Shown here piece by piece: positions 17,596 through 27,187 of a DNA stretch of 64,000 nt. This DNA comes from Synechococcus sp. PCC 7335. Its GTDB lineage: Bacteria > Cyanobacteriota > Cyanobacteriia > Phormidesmidales > Phormidesmidaceae. Both the position numbers and the translations under genes were made by a program. The notes under the pieces are model-generated. The model did no database searches and was not told the DNA's origin. It saw nothing but the letters and a program-made list of their open reading frames with translations. Location of the stretch: NCBI RefSeq assembly GCF_000155595.1, contig NZ_DS989904.1, forward strand, positions 2,413,758-2,477,757, given 5' to 3'. Position 1 is the first letter of the stretch. Every line of letters starts with the position of its first letter.

Positions 17596-18096
17596 TTAGT
17601 GAGTGGCGATCGCCTCTGCTGATCTTTCGCACCGCCCTGCTACCTGTTCGCTCAAGAACGATACTAGCTCTCCAATCGTATTAAACTCATCTTCGTCGAA
17701 GCAGTCGCTCAAGTCTAGATCAAACTGCTCAAAGAAATCTTCGCAAAAGGTGATTCTCCAGTCGAACCAGCACACTAATGAAAAATGCAAATCGTGATTG
17801 AGCTGATCTTCTGGGCGTACCCGGCTAAAGTCAAGGCCTGAATACTGACTGAAGTACTGATAGACAAAACATAGTACACGGCGCGTATCAGATACACCAA
17901 AGGCCGAACGACTAAAGGCTGAAGTATCAGCGACAGCCTCTTGGGCTGTGAAAAGACGGCACCAGTCAGAAATCCCTAGCGCTGAGCGACCAGCTACTTT
18001 CATCCGTAAATTTATCTGGGCACGAAGCGCAAGGTCGGGGCTCATATCAGCATAAGTGCTTACGCTACTAAGCCAATTGTTCAGTGATTCAATCAT
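17596..18096 (-). CDS. Hypothetical protein, acidic and soluble
   Basis: About 166 residues from ATG 18096 (MIESLNNWLSSVS). The frame also opens upstream at 18150, but the added residues are not convincing. The protein is acidic, with a Phe/Asp-rich C-terminal stretch (FFEQFDLDLSDCFDEDEFNTIGELVSFLSEQ). I do not recognise it. It lies between ycf3 and aroA on the same strand without overlap. Confidence 0.6.
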   Translation of the reverse strand: MIESLNNWLSSVSTYADMSPDLALRAQINLRMKVAGRSALGISDWCRLFTAQEAVADTSAFSRSAFGVSDTRRVLCFVYQYFSQYSGLDFSRVRPEDQLNHDLHFSLVCWFDWRITFCEDFFEQFDLDLSDCFDEDEFNTIGELVSFLSEQVAGRCERSAEAIATH

Positions 18097-18352
18097 ATGA
18101 AGTACGATCCAGGAAAAACCGGTAGGGCATTGTGTGTTCAATATACCCACTCACCCTAGAGGAATTACGGTAGTTGACTAAATTACCTTTAAGGCAAAGC
18201 TCGACCAGAGTACCTGTGTGCCTCAAACCAAGCTAGATAGGCAAAGCTAGGAGTTCTACGAAGTCGCTCAGCTAGTTTCTGTTCCAGCTTCTGTTTTAGA
18301 AATTAGTGGCGAACATCAGTGTCCCTTACATTTCTAAGCAGAGCAAAGAGTG

Positions 18353-19708
18353 TTATTCTGCGGCAGCTACAGCAGTTTCTAATGTAGAGACAAAGGTTGG
18401 ATAGGAAATAGCAGCCGCTTCAGCCCGTTGGATAGCCGTTTGGCCGCGGGCGCGGGTTGCAGCAATCGTCAGGGCCATAGCGATACGATGATCGCTATGG
18501 CTATCGAGGGTTGTAGCAGTAAGCTGCGTATCGGCACCTGTGCCTTTGATCTCCATCCCTTCAGTCTGTTCGGTGATGCTACCAGGTGCCATTTTGTTTA
18601 GGGCACTGGCCATAACTGCCAGGCGATCGCTTTCTTTCACTCGCAGTTCGGCGGCGTCGGTAATAGTAGTCGTCCCTACGGCAAAAAGTGCAGCCACGGC
18701 CAGAATTGGAACTTCATCGATCAGTCTAGGAATCAAATCGCCGCCGATGTGGCAGCCAATTAGCTCACTGTGTTTCACTCGCAGATCGGCAACCGGTTCT
18801 CCGGTCACGTCTCTTTCATTTTCTAGTGTGATATCAGCGTTCATTGCCGCTAGCGCATCTAGAACGCCTGTGCGGGTAGGATTGATACCAACATTTTCAA
18901 TCAATAGATTTGAGCCAGGCGTAATCGCAGCGGCCACTAGCCAGAAAGCCGCAGAGCTGATATCGCCTGGGACGATCACGGTTTGACCTGTAAGCTTGGC
19001 GGGGCCATGAATGGTAACGCTGTGGGTAGCCGAGTCGATAGAAAGACTAGCCCCAAAAGCTTTGAGCATGCGTTCGCTATGGTCACGTGACAGGCTCGGC
19101 TCAGTAATAGTGGTATCGCCGATAATAGCAAGACCCGCTAGCAGTAAGCAGGACTTTACCTGGGCTGAGGCGATTGGAGAATGATAGTGAAAAGGCTGGA
19201 GTGACTGACCGATGACCCCTAAAGGTGCAAGCGTATGATCAGCTTTGCCAAAGATGGTAGCACCCATGCTAGTAAGCGGAGCAATCACCCGCTTCATCGG
19301 ACGTGATCGCAATGAATCATCCCCGGTTACGGCAAAAAACTTTCCTGGCTGAGCGGCTAACAGCCCTAGCATCAGTCTTAGCGTCGTCCCAGAATTCCCT
19401 GCATCGAGCACATCATCCGGTTCTTGAAGATCACCGCCTGTACCCTCTACCGTCACCCACTCAGCTTCAAGGTCTGAAATTTTGGCGCCCATTGCAGTGA
19501 AACAAGCCGCGGTGCTGCGTGGATCTTCTCCTAGAAGAAGTCCTTTGATGCGGGTAGTGCCTTGGGCGATCGCACCTAGCATCAGCGACCGGTGAGAGAC
19601 GGATTTATCACCGGGAACGGTGATGGTGCCTACGAGAGGACCAGATTGAGTGCCATCAATTTGAAGAGTTTGGTGAGGAGGACAGTCGGAAAGTTGAAGG
19701 AAGGACAT
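18353..19708 (-). CDS. aroA: 3-phosphoshikimate 1-carboxyvinyltransferase (EPSP synthase)
   Basis: Sixth step of the shikimate pathway, adding PEP to shikimate-3-phosphate. The [17 protein letters not shown] motif, [17 protein letters not shown], the [11 protein letters not shown] phosphate-binding segment and the late [12 protein letters not shown] / DHRIAMAL motifs are all intact. The protein is 451 residues. In the second motif the residue after N-S-G-T-T is conserved Leu-Arg. It is far from the other shikimate gene here (aroB), as usual in cyanobacteria. Confidence 0.97.
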   Translation of the reverse strand: MSFLQLSDCPPHQTLQIDGTQSGPLVGTITVPGDKSVSHRSLMLGAIAQGTTRIKGLLLGEDPRSTAACFTAMGAKISDLEAEWVTVEGTGGDLQEPDDVLDAGNSGTTLRLMLGLLAAQPGKFFAVTGDDSLRSRPMKRVIAPLTSMGATIFGKADHTLAPLGVIGQSLQPFHYHSPIASAQVKSCLLLAGLAIIGDTTITEPSLSRDHSERMLKAFGASLSIDSATHSVTIHGPAKLTGQTVIVPGDISSAAFWLVAAAITPGSNLLIENVGINPTRTGVLDALAAMNADITLENERDVTGEPVADLRVKHSELIGCHIGGDLIPRLIDEVPILAVAALFAVGTTTITDAAELRVKESDRLAVMASALNKMAPGSITEQTEGMEIKGTGADTQLTATTLDSHSDHRIAMALTIAATRARGQTAIQRAEAAAISYPTFVSTLETAVAAAE

Positions 19709-19813
19709 AGGAGTTGGGAATGAGTTGTAGGAGGAACCGAGCGCAGAAATGGCTTCAGAAGCACCTTTGAGAGAAAATCCGCTTTAGATAAAGCCTGCTC
19801 CCTCAAGGTTGGA

Positions 19814-20353
19814 CTAGGGAGCACAGTAACTATTGAGCTCTTCTATCGTGATGCTGCTAGTGCTGTCAGCTGACTGAATTTCTTCATAGGCGGTGCTGGT
19901 CTGTTTTTGAAAGGTGTCAAAGCTAGCACCAAAATCAGCTTCTGTTTTGGCATCGGCGATTAGCTGCATAGCCGAGCGCGCACTGGTAAGAGCTGCACTC
20001 GATTGAGCAAGTACGCTGGCGTACTGATCGCGATAGCTACTGAGCTGTTCGTCTGCTATTGCTAGGTCGTTGAGATCTTGAGCGAGTAAGTCGGTTTGAT
20101 CACTCGCTTCACCAACGGCCTCGATATAGCTATCGGCAGCGGCCGTAATGTCTTCTAGGCTCTGGGCTCTAGATATTTGCGTCAGCGATTGATTGATGGA
20201 TTGTTCATAGTTGCCGACAAATGACTCGGAGCGGTTAATGGTGCTAATGAGCTGATTACACTGTGATGCTCTACCGCTACAGCTACTAAGGGCTAGAAGG
20301 ATTAAGCTACTAAGGCAGATCAGTCCTCTTTTATGTGTGTGATGGAAAGGCAT
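19814..20353 (-). CDS. Putative lipoprotein, helical, unknown function
   Basis: About 179 residues from ATG 20353 (MPFHHTHKRGLICLSS). A TTG at 20392 would add 13 residues. The signal sequence ends in a lipobox LSSC and the mature part starts CSGRASQCNQLI. The rest is predicted long helices (TINRSESFVGNYEQSINQSLTQISRAQ ... DLLAQDLNDLAIADEQLSSY), possibly coiled coil. I know of similar uncharacterised cyanobacterial lipoproteins but no function. Confidence 0.7.
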   Translation of the reverse strand: MPFHHTHKRGLICLSSLILLALSSCSGRASQCNQLISTINRSESFVGNYEQSINQSLTQISRAQSLEDITAAADSYIEAVGEASDQTDLLAQDLNDLAIADEQLSSYRDQYASVLAQSSAALTSARSAMQLIADAKTEADFGASFDTFQKQTSTAYEEIQSADSTSSITIEELNSYCAP

Positions 20354-20502
20354 GCTGAGAAGCCGGGTAAGAAGCCAGATAGAAAAACACAAACGATGGA
20401 TAGCTATTGGCTCAAGTCCAAGCCTAAGTCAAATCGTTTCAGCGAGAATTACTATAGCAATTCAACCCTCACGAGTAACCCTACGCCTCCCTTAGAGACA
20501 CT

Positions 20503-21705
20503 ATGTCAGAAACTGATTCTGTAATCCGTCATCGTCAGCAATTTTCCGCCCTAACTGGCAAGCAATATTTCAATTACGGTGGTCAGGGTCCAATGGCTGA
20601 TAGTGCAATTGAAGCCATGCATCAGGCCCAAATCAAGATTCAGCAAGAAGGTCCCTTCTCCAAAGCAATTGGCGACTGGATAGCGATAGAAGGCGAGCAG
20701 GTTAGAGCCAAGATAGCCCAGGTGGTAGGTGCTGCCCCAAAGACCATCACGCTCACTGAGAATGTCACAGTCGGCTGTAATATTCCCCTGTGGGGAACGG
20801 ACTGGGCGGCAGGCGATCACATCCTAATTGGCGACTGTGAGCATCCAGGTGTGGTAGCGACCGTGCGCGAAATTAGCAGACGTCATGGCGTTGCAATTGA
20901 TACCTGTTCACTCTCTAGCTGGCTAGAAGGGGTAGATCCGCTAGAGGTGATTGCCAAAGCTCTAACAGCTAAGACCCGATTAGTCATCCTCAGCCATATT
21001 CTGTGGAATACAGGCCAGCTTCTCCCTTTGAGCGCAGTCGTCGCGCTCTGTCATGCCAATTCACCTCGGACTAAAGTTCTCATTGACGCCGCCCAGTCCG
21101 TTGGCTCACTACCCCTCGACCAGCCCGGCTGGACTCTCCCCGAAACCGGCGTAGATTACTATGCCTTTACTGGGCACAAATGGTGTGGCGGACCGGCTGG
21201 ATTGGGAGGACTATATATCAGACCCGAGGTGCTCGCAGACACCGCACCTACCTTCATCGGCTGGCGCGGTGTAGAAGTCGATGGCAAAGCTAATCCGACA
21301 GGTTGGAAGCCAGACGGTCGTCGATTTGAAGTCGCCACCTCCGACTATGCTCTCTGGGTAGCGCTTCAAGAATCGCTAGGAGTGCAGGCTGCCTGGGGTA
21401 GCAGCCAGGCTAGATACGACAGAATTTGCGAGCTTAGCGCCCGGCTTTGGAAAGGGCTTCGTTCTCTATCAAACGTGCAGTGCTTGCTAAAAAAGCAAGC
21501 GCCATTATCAGGACTTGTTGCCTTTCAAATGCTGGACAAGGCAGGAAAGCCAGATCTAGAACGACACAGCAGCTTAGTACAGCAGTTAGAGACAGAGAAG
21601 ATTTACCTACGGACACTGCTTTCCCCAAACTGCATACGGGCATGCGTTCACTATCTCACTACAGAAGCTGAAGTTGATTGCTTAATAGAGCGACTTGCGA
21701 ACTAG
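20503..21705 (+). CDS. Class V aminotransferase, cysteine-desulfurase-like
   Basis: A 400-residue PLP enzyme of the NifS/isopenicillin-N-epimerase clan. The PLP lysine lies in YYAFTGHKWCGGPAGLGG, the preceding Asp and His in VLIDAAQSVGSLPLD, and the phosphate loop in TENVTVGCNIPLWG. The C-terminal Cys loop of true desulfurases (SxxxCx) is not obvious, so sulfur transfer is unproven. Start ATG 20503. It is divergent from a lipoprotein gene and has no Fe-S assembly neighbours. Confidence 0.85.
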   Translation: MSETDSVIRHRQQFSALTGKQYFNYGGQGPMADSAIEAMHQAQIKIQQEGPFSKAIGDWIAIEGEQVRAKIAQVVGAAPKTITLTENVTVGCNIPLWGTDWAAGDHILIGDCEHPGVVATVREISRRHGVAIDTCSLSSWLEGVDPLEVIAKALTAKTRLVILSHILWNTGQLLPLSAVVALCHANSPRTKVLIDAAQSVGSLPLDQPGWTLPETGVDYYAFTGHKWCGGPAGLGGLYIRPEVLADTAPTFIGWRGVEVDGKANPTGWKPDGRRFEVATSDYALWVALQESLGVQAAWGSSQARYDRICELSARLWKGLRSLSNVQCLLKKQAPLSGLVAFQMLDKAGKPDLERHSSLVQQLETEKIYLRTLLSPNCIRACVHYLTTEAEVDCLIERLAN

Positions 21706-21827
21706 AGCGTTGGTCTCCTAGCTAAGGAACAGTTTTCAGGCTGAAAGTCTCATGTGGCAACAGGCCAAGTGACTCGCGTTTCTCTGATGTATTCGAGAAA
21801 CACTATAAACGCTATAAAGCCTAAGAG

Positions 21828-22493
21828 CTAAGGTTGGAAGTCGTCGTCGTTTTGGTAGCTACCTACTTCACTAAACGGTTCTAGCAAAAGGCTTTCTAGA
21901 TGGATGATTAGCTCGGCCCTACGCTCTGCATCAGCCTCCCTTTGAGCGATCGACTGTTCAATAATGGCATCAGAAATGCTTGGGATAAGACCGATGAGCG
22001 TACTGCCGAACAATCCATCAGCGAAGCTTCTAGTACCGCTAAGCAGCTCTGCTTCTTCACAGAATGAGGAGTTAGCTGGTTGATTACAGACGCTTTGTGC
22101 AACGAATGAATAAAAAGACAAGCTGTTAATGATGGCAGCTTCGATATCGTCTTCTAAGCCATAAACGTCTTCCGTACCCGCAGTGTTTGGGTCAGATAGC
22201 CGAGTTTGCGATCGCAAACTCAAAATTAGCTGCTGAATTACCGCATTAACACTTGCGGCAGCTTTTACATAGGCTAGCTGCCCTACCCGATATTCAGAAT
22301 CACTAGGATCAAACTGTGACTTTAGCGTCTCAGCTGCACCAATCACCTGGTATCGCGATTCTACTAGAGGTGATAAAGGTGCGACTTCGCCTAAGTTCGC
22401 TGGCGCACAGCTAGCAGTAAAAACTAGAAAAGCAAGACCAGCGGTTACTTCTTCGAGCTTCTTTCTAGCAGAAGCCCATCGTTTAAGTTTCAT
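21828..22493 (-). CDS. Putative lipoprotein, unknown function
   Basis: A 221-residue protein whose N-terminus (GLAFLVFTASCAPANLG) carries a lipobox T-A-S-C. The mature domain is helical with many Ser/Gln, e.g. VKAAASVNAVIQQLILSLRSQTRL, and contains Cys in NQPANSSFCEEAELL. The C-terminal region has a charged helix (QSIAQREADAERRAELIIHLESLLLEP). Family unknown. Confidence 0.65.
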   Translation of the reverse strand: MKLKRWASARKKLEEVTAGLAFLVFTASCAPANLGEVAPLSPLVESRYQVIGAAETLKSQFDPSDSEYRVGQLAYVKAAASVNAVIQQLILSLRSQTRLSDPNTAGTEDVYGLEDDIEAAIINSLSFYSFVAQSVCNQPANSSFCEEAELLSGTRSFADGLFGSTLIGLIPSISDAIIEQSIAQREADAERRAELIIHLESLLLEPFSEVGSYQNDDDFQP

Positions 22494-22619
22494 GCAGTAT
22501 CGACGTATTGTGAATCCTCACAATAAACCCTTCAGAAGACGATTAAGAGCCCTTCGTGGATATTTTTTTGTAGCCGCTGGATGTGTCGTCACTGAAGTTA
22601 TACAGGCAGACTGTCCTGT

Positions 22620-22946
22620 CTAATCGTATTCTTTGCCTTCATAATCACGGCAGCCTTCACAAGGTCCGCTGGGATTAGGCGTACAGCGTAAGAAAGGCGA
22701 CTTAGCGTTCATCTGACAAGTAATATCGCCGATAACAAGACCCATGCCATCTACATAATGCTCATCAGGATCGCGGGGCCGAATACGAATTCGACGCAGG
22801 CGTTCTTGGGCAGTAAAGTCGGTTGCTAAGTGTATTTCTGTTTGGAAGGTGGAGCGAGCACGCAAACCGACGATAAGAGAAAGCAGCGCCGGTAAAAGAC
22901 CGATTGCGATAATAAGCGCAATGAACATGAAAACTAAAAAAGGCAT
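22620..22946 (-). CDS. Conserved small membrane protein with Cys-rich C-terminus
   Basis: A 108-residue protein with one strong N-terminal transmembrane helix (MPFLVFMFIALIIAIGLLPALLSLIVGLRA). The soluble tail contains DEHYVDGMGLVIGDITC and a cluster of cysteines (TC, LRCTPNPSGPCEGCRDYEG), CxxC-like. I have seen this layout as a conserved cyanobacterial DUF (possibly DUF6464) but am not certain. Its cysteines could bind metal or form disulfides. Confidence 0.65.
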   Translation of the reverse strand: MPFLVFMFIALIIAIGLLPALLSLIVGLRARSTFQTEIHLATDFTAQERLRRIRIRPRDPDEHYVDGMGLVIGDITCQMNAKSPFLRCTPNPSGPCEGCRDYEGKEYD

Positions 22947-23196
22947 TAGGCGATGGCATTAGCAAAAATTCTAGCGCGATCGCCTGCAAAACAGAGCCGA
23001 CTAGGACCTAAGACCTATGAAAAGTTGAGGCGTTAGCCGGATGTGGAAAGCCCCGGTCAATGCCTACGATTGGCTTATTCAAGTCCACTTCACTCAGTCC
23101 AAAGATAGTCACATGCTTTTTGACTTACCCCAACGCACCTACCCCAATACACCTACCTCAATGCTCAACATCGCAGAAAGCGTAGGCAACTACTTT

Positions 23197-24993
23197 CTAG
23201 TTCTCCTTTGGCTTGGGTTTGTAGGTGGAAGCAACACTCAGTTCTTTGAGCTGTTTATCATCTACGCGAGAAGGGGCATGAGTGAGCAGATCTCTAGCTT
23301 GCTGCGTCTTAGGAAAAGCGATCGCGTCTCTGATGGACTGCTCACCAGCTAGCAACATCACTAGTCGATCTAGCCCATAGGCAATTCCACCGTGAGGGGG
23401 CGTGCCGTACTCAAACGCTTCTAATAGAAAGCCAAATTTATCATTGGCTTCTTCACTAGAAAGGCCAATCGTTTCAAAGACTTTGGCCTGCACGTCCGGT
23501 TGATAGATCCGCAGACTGCCGCCACCAATTTCATAACCATTGAATACAATATCGTAGGCAACTGCGCGGGCGGTTGTGAGATCTTCTACATCGTCTGGGT
23601 GGGGCGCTGTGAAAGGATGGTGCAGCGCTTCGTATCGGTTCTCATCCGCATTCCACTCAAACATCGGAAAGTCAGTGACCCAAAGCAAGTCGGTTTTGCT
23701 CTCATCAATCAGCTTAAGCTCTGCTGCGATCGCCTGACGTAGCTTATCTAAGGTTGCATTAACCGTGCTGATACTGCCTGCGCCAAATAGAAGCAAATGT
23801 CCTGGCTGAGCACCAGTTCGTTCTAACAAAACCTGTTTTTGCTCAGTCGTCAGATTGTCTTTGATTGCTCCAATCGTATCAATCTCACCGCCTTCGCGTA
23901 CGCGAATATAGGCTACGCCACGAGCCCCCGCATCTGTAGCCACCTTAAACAAATCTCCTTTTGGCTTAATACGCACGTTAGAGATAGCTTCATTTCCGCC
24001 GGGAATTGGCAGCACTTTTACCTGGCCGCCACTAGCGACTGCCCCCGAAAAGACCTTGAACCCAGAATCTTTGACAATATCAGAGACGTCAACTAGCTCC
24101 ATGCCGTAGCGGGTATCGGGCTTGTCAGAACCATAGCGATCCATCGCCTCTTGGTAAGTTAGACGCGGGAAAGGGATAGGAATATCAACTCCTTTGACTG
24201 CCTTGAAGATATGGGCTAAAAGTTTCTCATTGAGACCAAGAATTTCTTCTTGATCCATAAAGCTCATTTCCATATCGAGCTGAGTGAATTCAGGTTGGCG
24301 ATCGGCACGCAAGTCTTCATCACGAAAGCAGCGGGCGATCTGATAGTAGCGATCTACACCGGCAACCATCAGGATTTGCTTAAAGAGCTGTGGTGACTGT
24401 GGTAAAGCAAACCATTCCCCTTCGTTGACCCTCGAAGGCAGAATAAAATCTCTTGCGCCTTCGGGGGTAGAGCGAGTAAGGATAGGGGTTTCTACTTCCA
24501 TAAAGTCTTCTTGATCTTCTAGAAATCGGCGAATGGCCTTGACGACTTCATGACGCAGTCGCATGTTATGGGCCATGCGATCGCGTCTTAGATCCAGATA
24601 TCGATATTTCAGCCGCAGGTCTTCTCGCACATTCTCTTCTTCAGCCGTAGAAACTTGAAACGGCATCTGTTTGCGAACTGCACTTAGAATGGTTAGCTCG
24701 TCAGCATAGATTTCTACTTCGCCTGTTGGCAGCTTTTCGTTGAGCGATTCGGGCGGCCGCTGGGTCACTCGGCCTACGACTTTGACCACGTACTCGTTAC
24801 GAACCTCTTCTGCCACCGGGTATGAAGCCGGAGTACGTTCAGGATCGCTGACAATTTGAACGGTGCCAGTGCGATCACGCAAGTCTAAAAACACGACTCC
24901 ACCATGATCACGCCGACGATCAACCCAGCCATAGAGCGTGACTGTTTTTTCGATTTGCTCGGCTCGAAGTTGACCGCAATAAAGACTACGCAT
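23197..24993 (-). CDS. aspS: Aspartyl-tRNA synthetase
   Basis: Class II synthetase of 598 residues from ATG 24993 ([10 protein letters not shown]); a longer frame to 25026 adds an unsupported N-terminus. The OB-fold anticodon-binding domain has [23 protein letters not shown]. Motif 2 is [18 protein letters not shown]. The GAD insert domain lies in the middle, and motif 3 is [15 protein letters not shown]. Length matches bacterial (GAD-containing) AspRS. Because GatC is present, it could be a non-discriminating form, but sequence alone does not say. Confidence 0.97.
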   Translation of the reverse strand: MRSLYCGQLRAEQIEKTVTLYGWVDRRRDHGGVVFLDLRDRTGTVQIVSDPERTPASYPVAEEVRNEYVVKVVGRVTQRPPESLNEKLPTGEVEIYADELTILSAVRKQMPFQVSTAEEENVREDLRLKYRYLDLRRDRMAHNMRLRHEVVKAIRRFLEDQEDFMEVETPILTRSTPEGARDFILPSRVNEGEWFALPQSPQLFKQILMVAGVDRYYQIARCFRDEDLRADRQPEFTQLDMEMSFMDQEEILGLNEKLLAHIFKAVKGVDIPIPFPRLTYQEAMDRYGSDKPDTRYGMELVDVSDIVKDSGFKVFSGAVASGGQVKVLPIPGGNEAISNVRIKPKGDLFKVATDAGARGVAYIRVREGGEIDTIGAIKDNLTTEQKQVLLERTGAQPGHLLLFGAGSISTVNATLDKLRQAIAAELKLIDESKTDLLWVTDFPMFEWNADENRYEALHHPFTAPHPDDVEDLTTARAVAYDIVFNGYEIGGGSLRIYQPDVQAKVFETIGLSSEEANDKFGFLLEAFEYGTPPHGGIAYGLDRLVMLLAGEQSIRDAIAFPKTQQARDLLTHAPSRVDDKQLKELSVASTYKPKPKEN

Positions 24994-25186
24994 GATGGAC
25001 AGGCAGGTAAAACAAAACCTTTCCATTATGAATCAATAATGTCCTCTCAGAAAACTTTAATGTGAAGCGTCCTAGTAGAAATAATCAAACGGCGTAGTAT
25101 CTGTAGCAACCTGTCGTCGACTTCATGAGCAATTATTAACGGCCTGTCGTCAGCTTCATTCAAGGTGATAGCATTTGAATCAATTA

Positions 25187-25264
25187 GCGCTAGGGGTGCC
25201 CTAATCCGAAAGGACTAAGGCTGAGAACATACCCTCTGAACCTGAACCTGGATAATACCAGCGG
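25187..25264 (+). promoter_or_regulatory. TPP riboswitch (THI element)
   Basis: Diagnostic conserved blocks occur in order: GGGGTGCC (25193-25200), GGCTGAGA (25219-25226), ACCCTCTGAACCTGA (25231-25245) and CTGGATAATACCAGCGGAGG. P1 pairs CGCTAGG (25188-25194) with CCAGCG near 25258-25263, so the element abuts and can occlude the GGAGG ribosome binding site. Downstream are a symporter and thiC, the expected thiamine regulon. Translational control is inferred. Confidence 0.95.
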
Positions 25265-25272
25265 AGGAAAGC

Positions 25273-25473
25273 ATGAAAAAATTCTCAACGATTGATTCGA
25301 GTTCGAGTAGTTTGACCCTTTGGTCAGTAAGCTTGACTAACTCCCATCAGTCTTCCTACGCGCTGTGGCTATATCAGGCGTACGAGGAGACATTTGAGGA
25401 TGGGATTAAATTTGCTGATTTTGCTGGTGGCGACTGCTACCTTCGCCCTCTTGGGTCTAACCCAAGTAGGTAA
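25273..25473 (+). CDS. Possible riboswitch-proximal leader ORF
   Basis: A 66-codon ORF whose ATG follows the riboswitch-sequestered ribosome binding site at normal spacing (GGAGGAAAGC-ATG). It runs in a different frame from the symporter and overlaps its first 74 bases. The peptide is Ser-rich (STIDSSSSSLTLWSVSL) with no recognised domain. It may be a coupling or leader peptide rather than a functional protein. It could also be just an open frame made by chance. Confidence 0.45.
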   Translation: MKKFSTIDSSSSSLTLWSVSLTNSHQSSYALWLYQAYEETFEDGIKFADFAGGDCYLRPLGSNPSR

Positions 25474-27016
25474 GCGAAGCATTGATTTAGAAGACTATAT
25501 GGTCAGCCGAAATCAGATCGGTGGACCTATGGCTCTTGCAACAATCACCGCGTCTGCTTTAGGCGCCTGGATATTGTTTAGTCCAGCGGAAGCTGGGTCC
25601 ACCTTTGGCGGCTTAAGTGCAATCTTAGGCTACTGCATTGGTTCAGCGGCGGCGGTGTTTATGTTCTTCTTTGTCGGGCCTAGACTACGGCAGATTATGC
25701 CGTGGGGACATTCGCTCAATGAGTATGTTCGCTATCGCTTCGGCCAGCCGATTAAGCAGCCGCCGTTCGAGCAACCACTTGGACAAAGCTCGCCTGGTCA
25801 GCCATCATCTGAGCGTACCCTTAGTGATCATACTGTTGGCGAGCGCACCCCTAAGCACACTCCTAATCAGCGTGACCAAACAGCGAGCAGCAATCTTTGG
25901 GGCCAAGCAATGTATCTGCTCACTGTCAGCGTCATGTTGCTGTATATGTTCGTCTATTTAGCAGCCGAGCTGACTGCTATAGCGCAGGTTCTACAGCTAG
26001 TGGCTAATGTGCCGTTGCTGGTTACGTCCTTAGTTGTGATTGCTGCTGTTTTTATATACACCACATACGGCGGCCTCAAAGTCACCATCCTTACTGATGC
26101 GGCTCAGTTCATTTTGATCGTCCCGCTGCTGCTTATTTGCTTTATAGCTACGGTTGCTTCTCTAGGCGGCTGGAGTGGCGCGTTTGGGCCCGTTGCCCAA
26201 GATCTTCCAGCATTCTTGTCGCTTGGTAATCTTGATGGACTCCGGTTTGGGGCAACCCTAATGATTGCTATTATTGCCGCCGAACTGTTCAACCAAGGCA
26301 ACTGGCAAAGGGTATACGCCTGTAAAGATGATCAAACGGTACGGCGTGCTTTTTTAGGGTCGGCTCTGGTCATTTTGCCCCTGCTTTTCCTCTCGGGCCT
26401 ACTAGGCATTATTGCTGCAGGCTTTGATTTGAGCGGGACAACAGCGTTTTTTGATTTGTTACAGGCACTAGAAATTTCTGGTTGGCTGCTAGGTTCAATC
26501 GTGCTGCTAGCTGTTGCTCTAGTCATGAGCAGTCTAGATACTCTACTCAACGGTATCAGCGCTGTATTTACGGTGGACTTGCTACGGCTGTCTCGGCAAC
26601 CTGCTCAAGTGCTAATGATTTCTCGCATTTTAACCGTGGCGGTAGGTCTTTTAGCAGTGCCGATTGCTGCTCAAGGCTACAGTGTTCTCTACCTATTTTT
26701 CGTGGCCGATCTGATCTGCGCTGCGCTCTTATTCCCTATTGTCTTCAGTCTATACAATCGCTACCAGAGCGCTAGCGATGCTTTCATCAGTTCTGTTATC
26801 GGTATTGCGATCGGCGCTATGTTCTTTCCCAAACCAGACTTTTCGCCCATAGTTGCTATTCCTGGCGGCGGCGATCTCCTCAACAGTTTTGCCGCTGCTT
26901 TATTCAGTTCTGCCCTAATCACACTTCTCTGTCAGGTGATAAACAAACGCTTCAAAAGAGATGCTATCAGACCCTTTAACTACAGTGATTTAGCACAGGT
27001 AAAACCTTACCACTAG
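25400..27016 (+). CDS. Sodium:solute symporter (SSS family), thiamine-regulon permease
   Basis: About 538 residues with some 13 hydrophobic helices. The SSS signature region is present: SRNQIGGPMALATITASALGAWILFSPAEAG, and later ELFNQGNWQRVYACKDDQTVRRAFLGSAL. A Gln/Pro/Ser-rich linker (about 115-165) sits between helices 3 and 4. The start is ATG 25400 (a TTG two codons earlier is possible), with GAGGAG about 10 bases upstream. Riboswitch control suggests uptake of thiamine or a pyrimidine precursor; SSS permeases of this kind were proposed by comparative genomics, but the substrate here is unproven. Confidence 0.88.
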   Translation: MGLNLLILLVATATFALLGLTQVGKRSIDLEDYMVSRNQIGGPMALATITASALGAWILFSPAEAGSTFGGLSAILGYCIGSAAAVFMFFFVGPRLRQIMPWGHSLNEYVRYRFGQPIKQPPFEQPLGQSSPGQPSSERTLSDHTVGERTPKHTPNQRDQTASSNLWGQAMYLLTVSVMLLYMFVYLAAELTAIAQVLQLVANVPLLVTSLVVIAAVFIYTTYGGLKVTILTDAAQFILIVPLLLICFIATVASLGGWSGAFGPVAQDLPAFLSLGNLDGLRFGATLMIAIIAAELFNQGNWQRVYACKDDQTVRRAFLGSALVILPLLFLSGLLGIIAAGFDLSGTTAFFDLLQALEISGWLLGSIVLLAVALVMSSLDTLLNGISAVFTVDLLRLSRQPAQVLMISRILTVAVGLLAVPIAAQGYSVLYLFFVADLICAALLFPIVFSLYNRYQSASDAFISSVIGIAIGAMFFPKPDFSPIVAIPGGGDLLNSFAAALFSSALITLLCQVINKRFKRDAIRPFNYSDLAQVKPYH

Positions 27017-27094
27017 CTTTAATAAGCTTTCATCCCCTCTGACTCTCGAGTTCGTCCAAGCTCTAGAGAAAACAAGATCAGAGTCCAAAGCCCG

Positions 27095-27112
27095 TCTCGT
27101 AGGCCTACGAGA
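27095..27112. repeat. 18-bp perfect palindrome upstream of thiC
   Basis: TCTCGTAGGCCTACGAGA is its own reverse complement (9-bp arms, no loop). It lies in the 171-base gap between the symporter and thiC, 76 bases before the thiC ATG. There is no T-run, so it is not a standard terminator. Processing site or protein-binding site are options. Confidence 0.85.
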
Positions 27113-27187
27113 AGAGTTGGGATGAGCACAAACTAGCCATTCCCTAATTCTCTAAAACTGTCTAACTCCCTAATAGGTAACTTCATC

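Noticed and set aside
23041..23352. 103-codon plus frame upstream of and over the aspS 3' end
   Set aside because: Most of it lies opposite the conserved aspS coding sequence, so it is a shadow.
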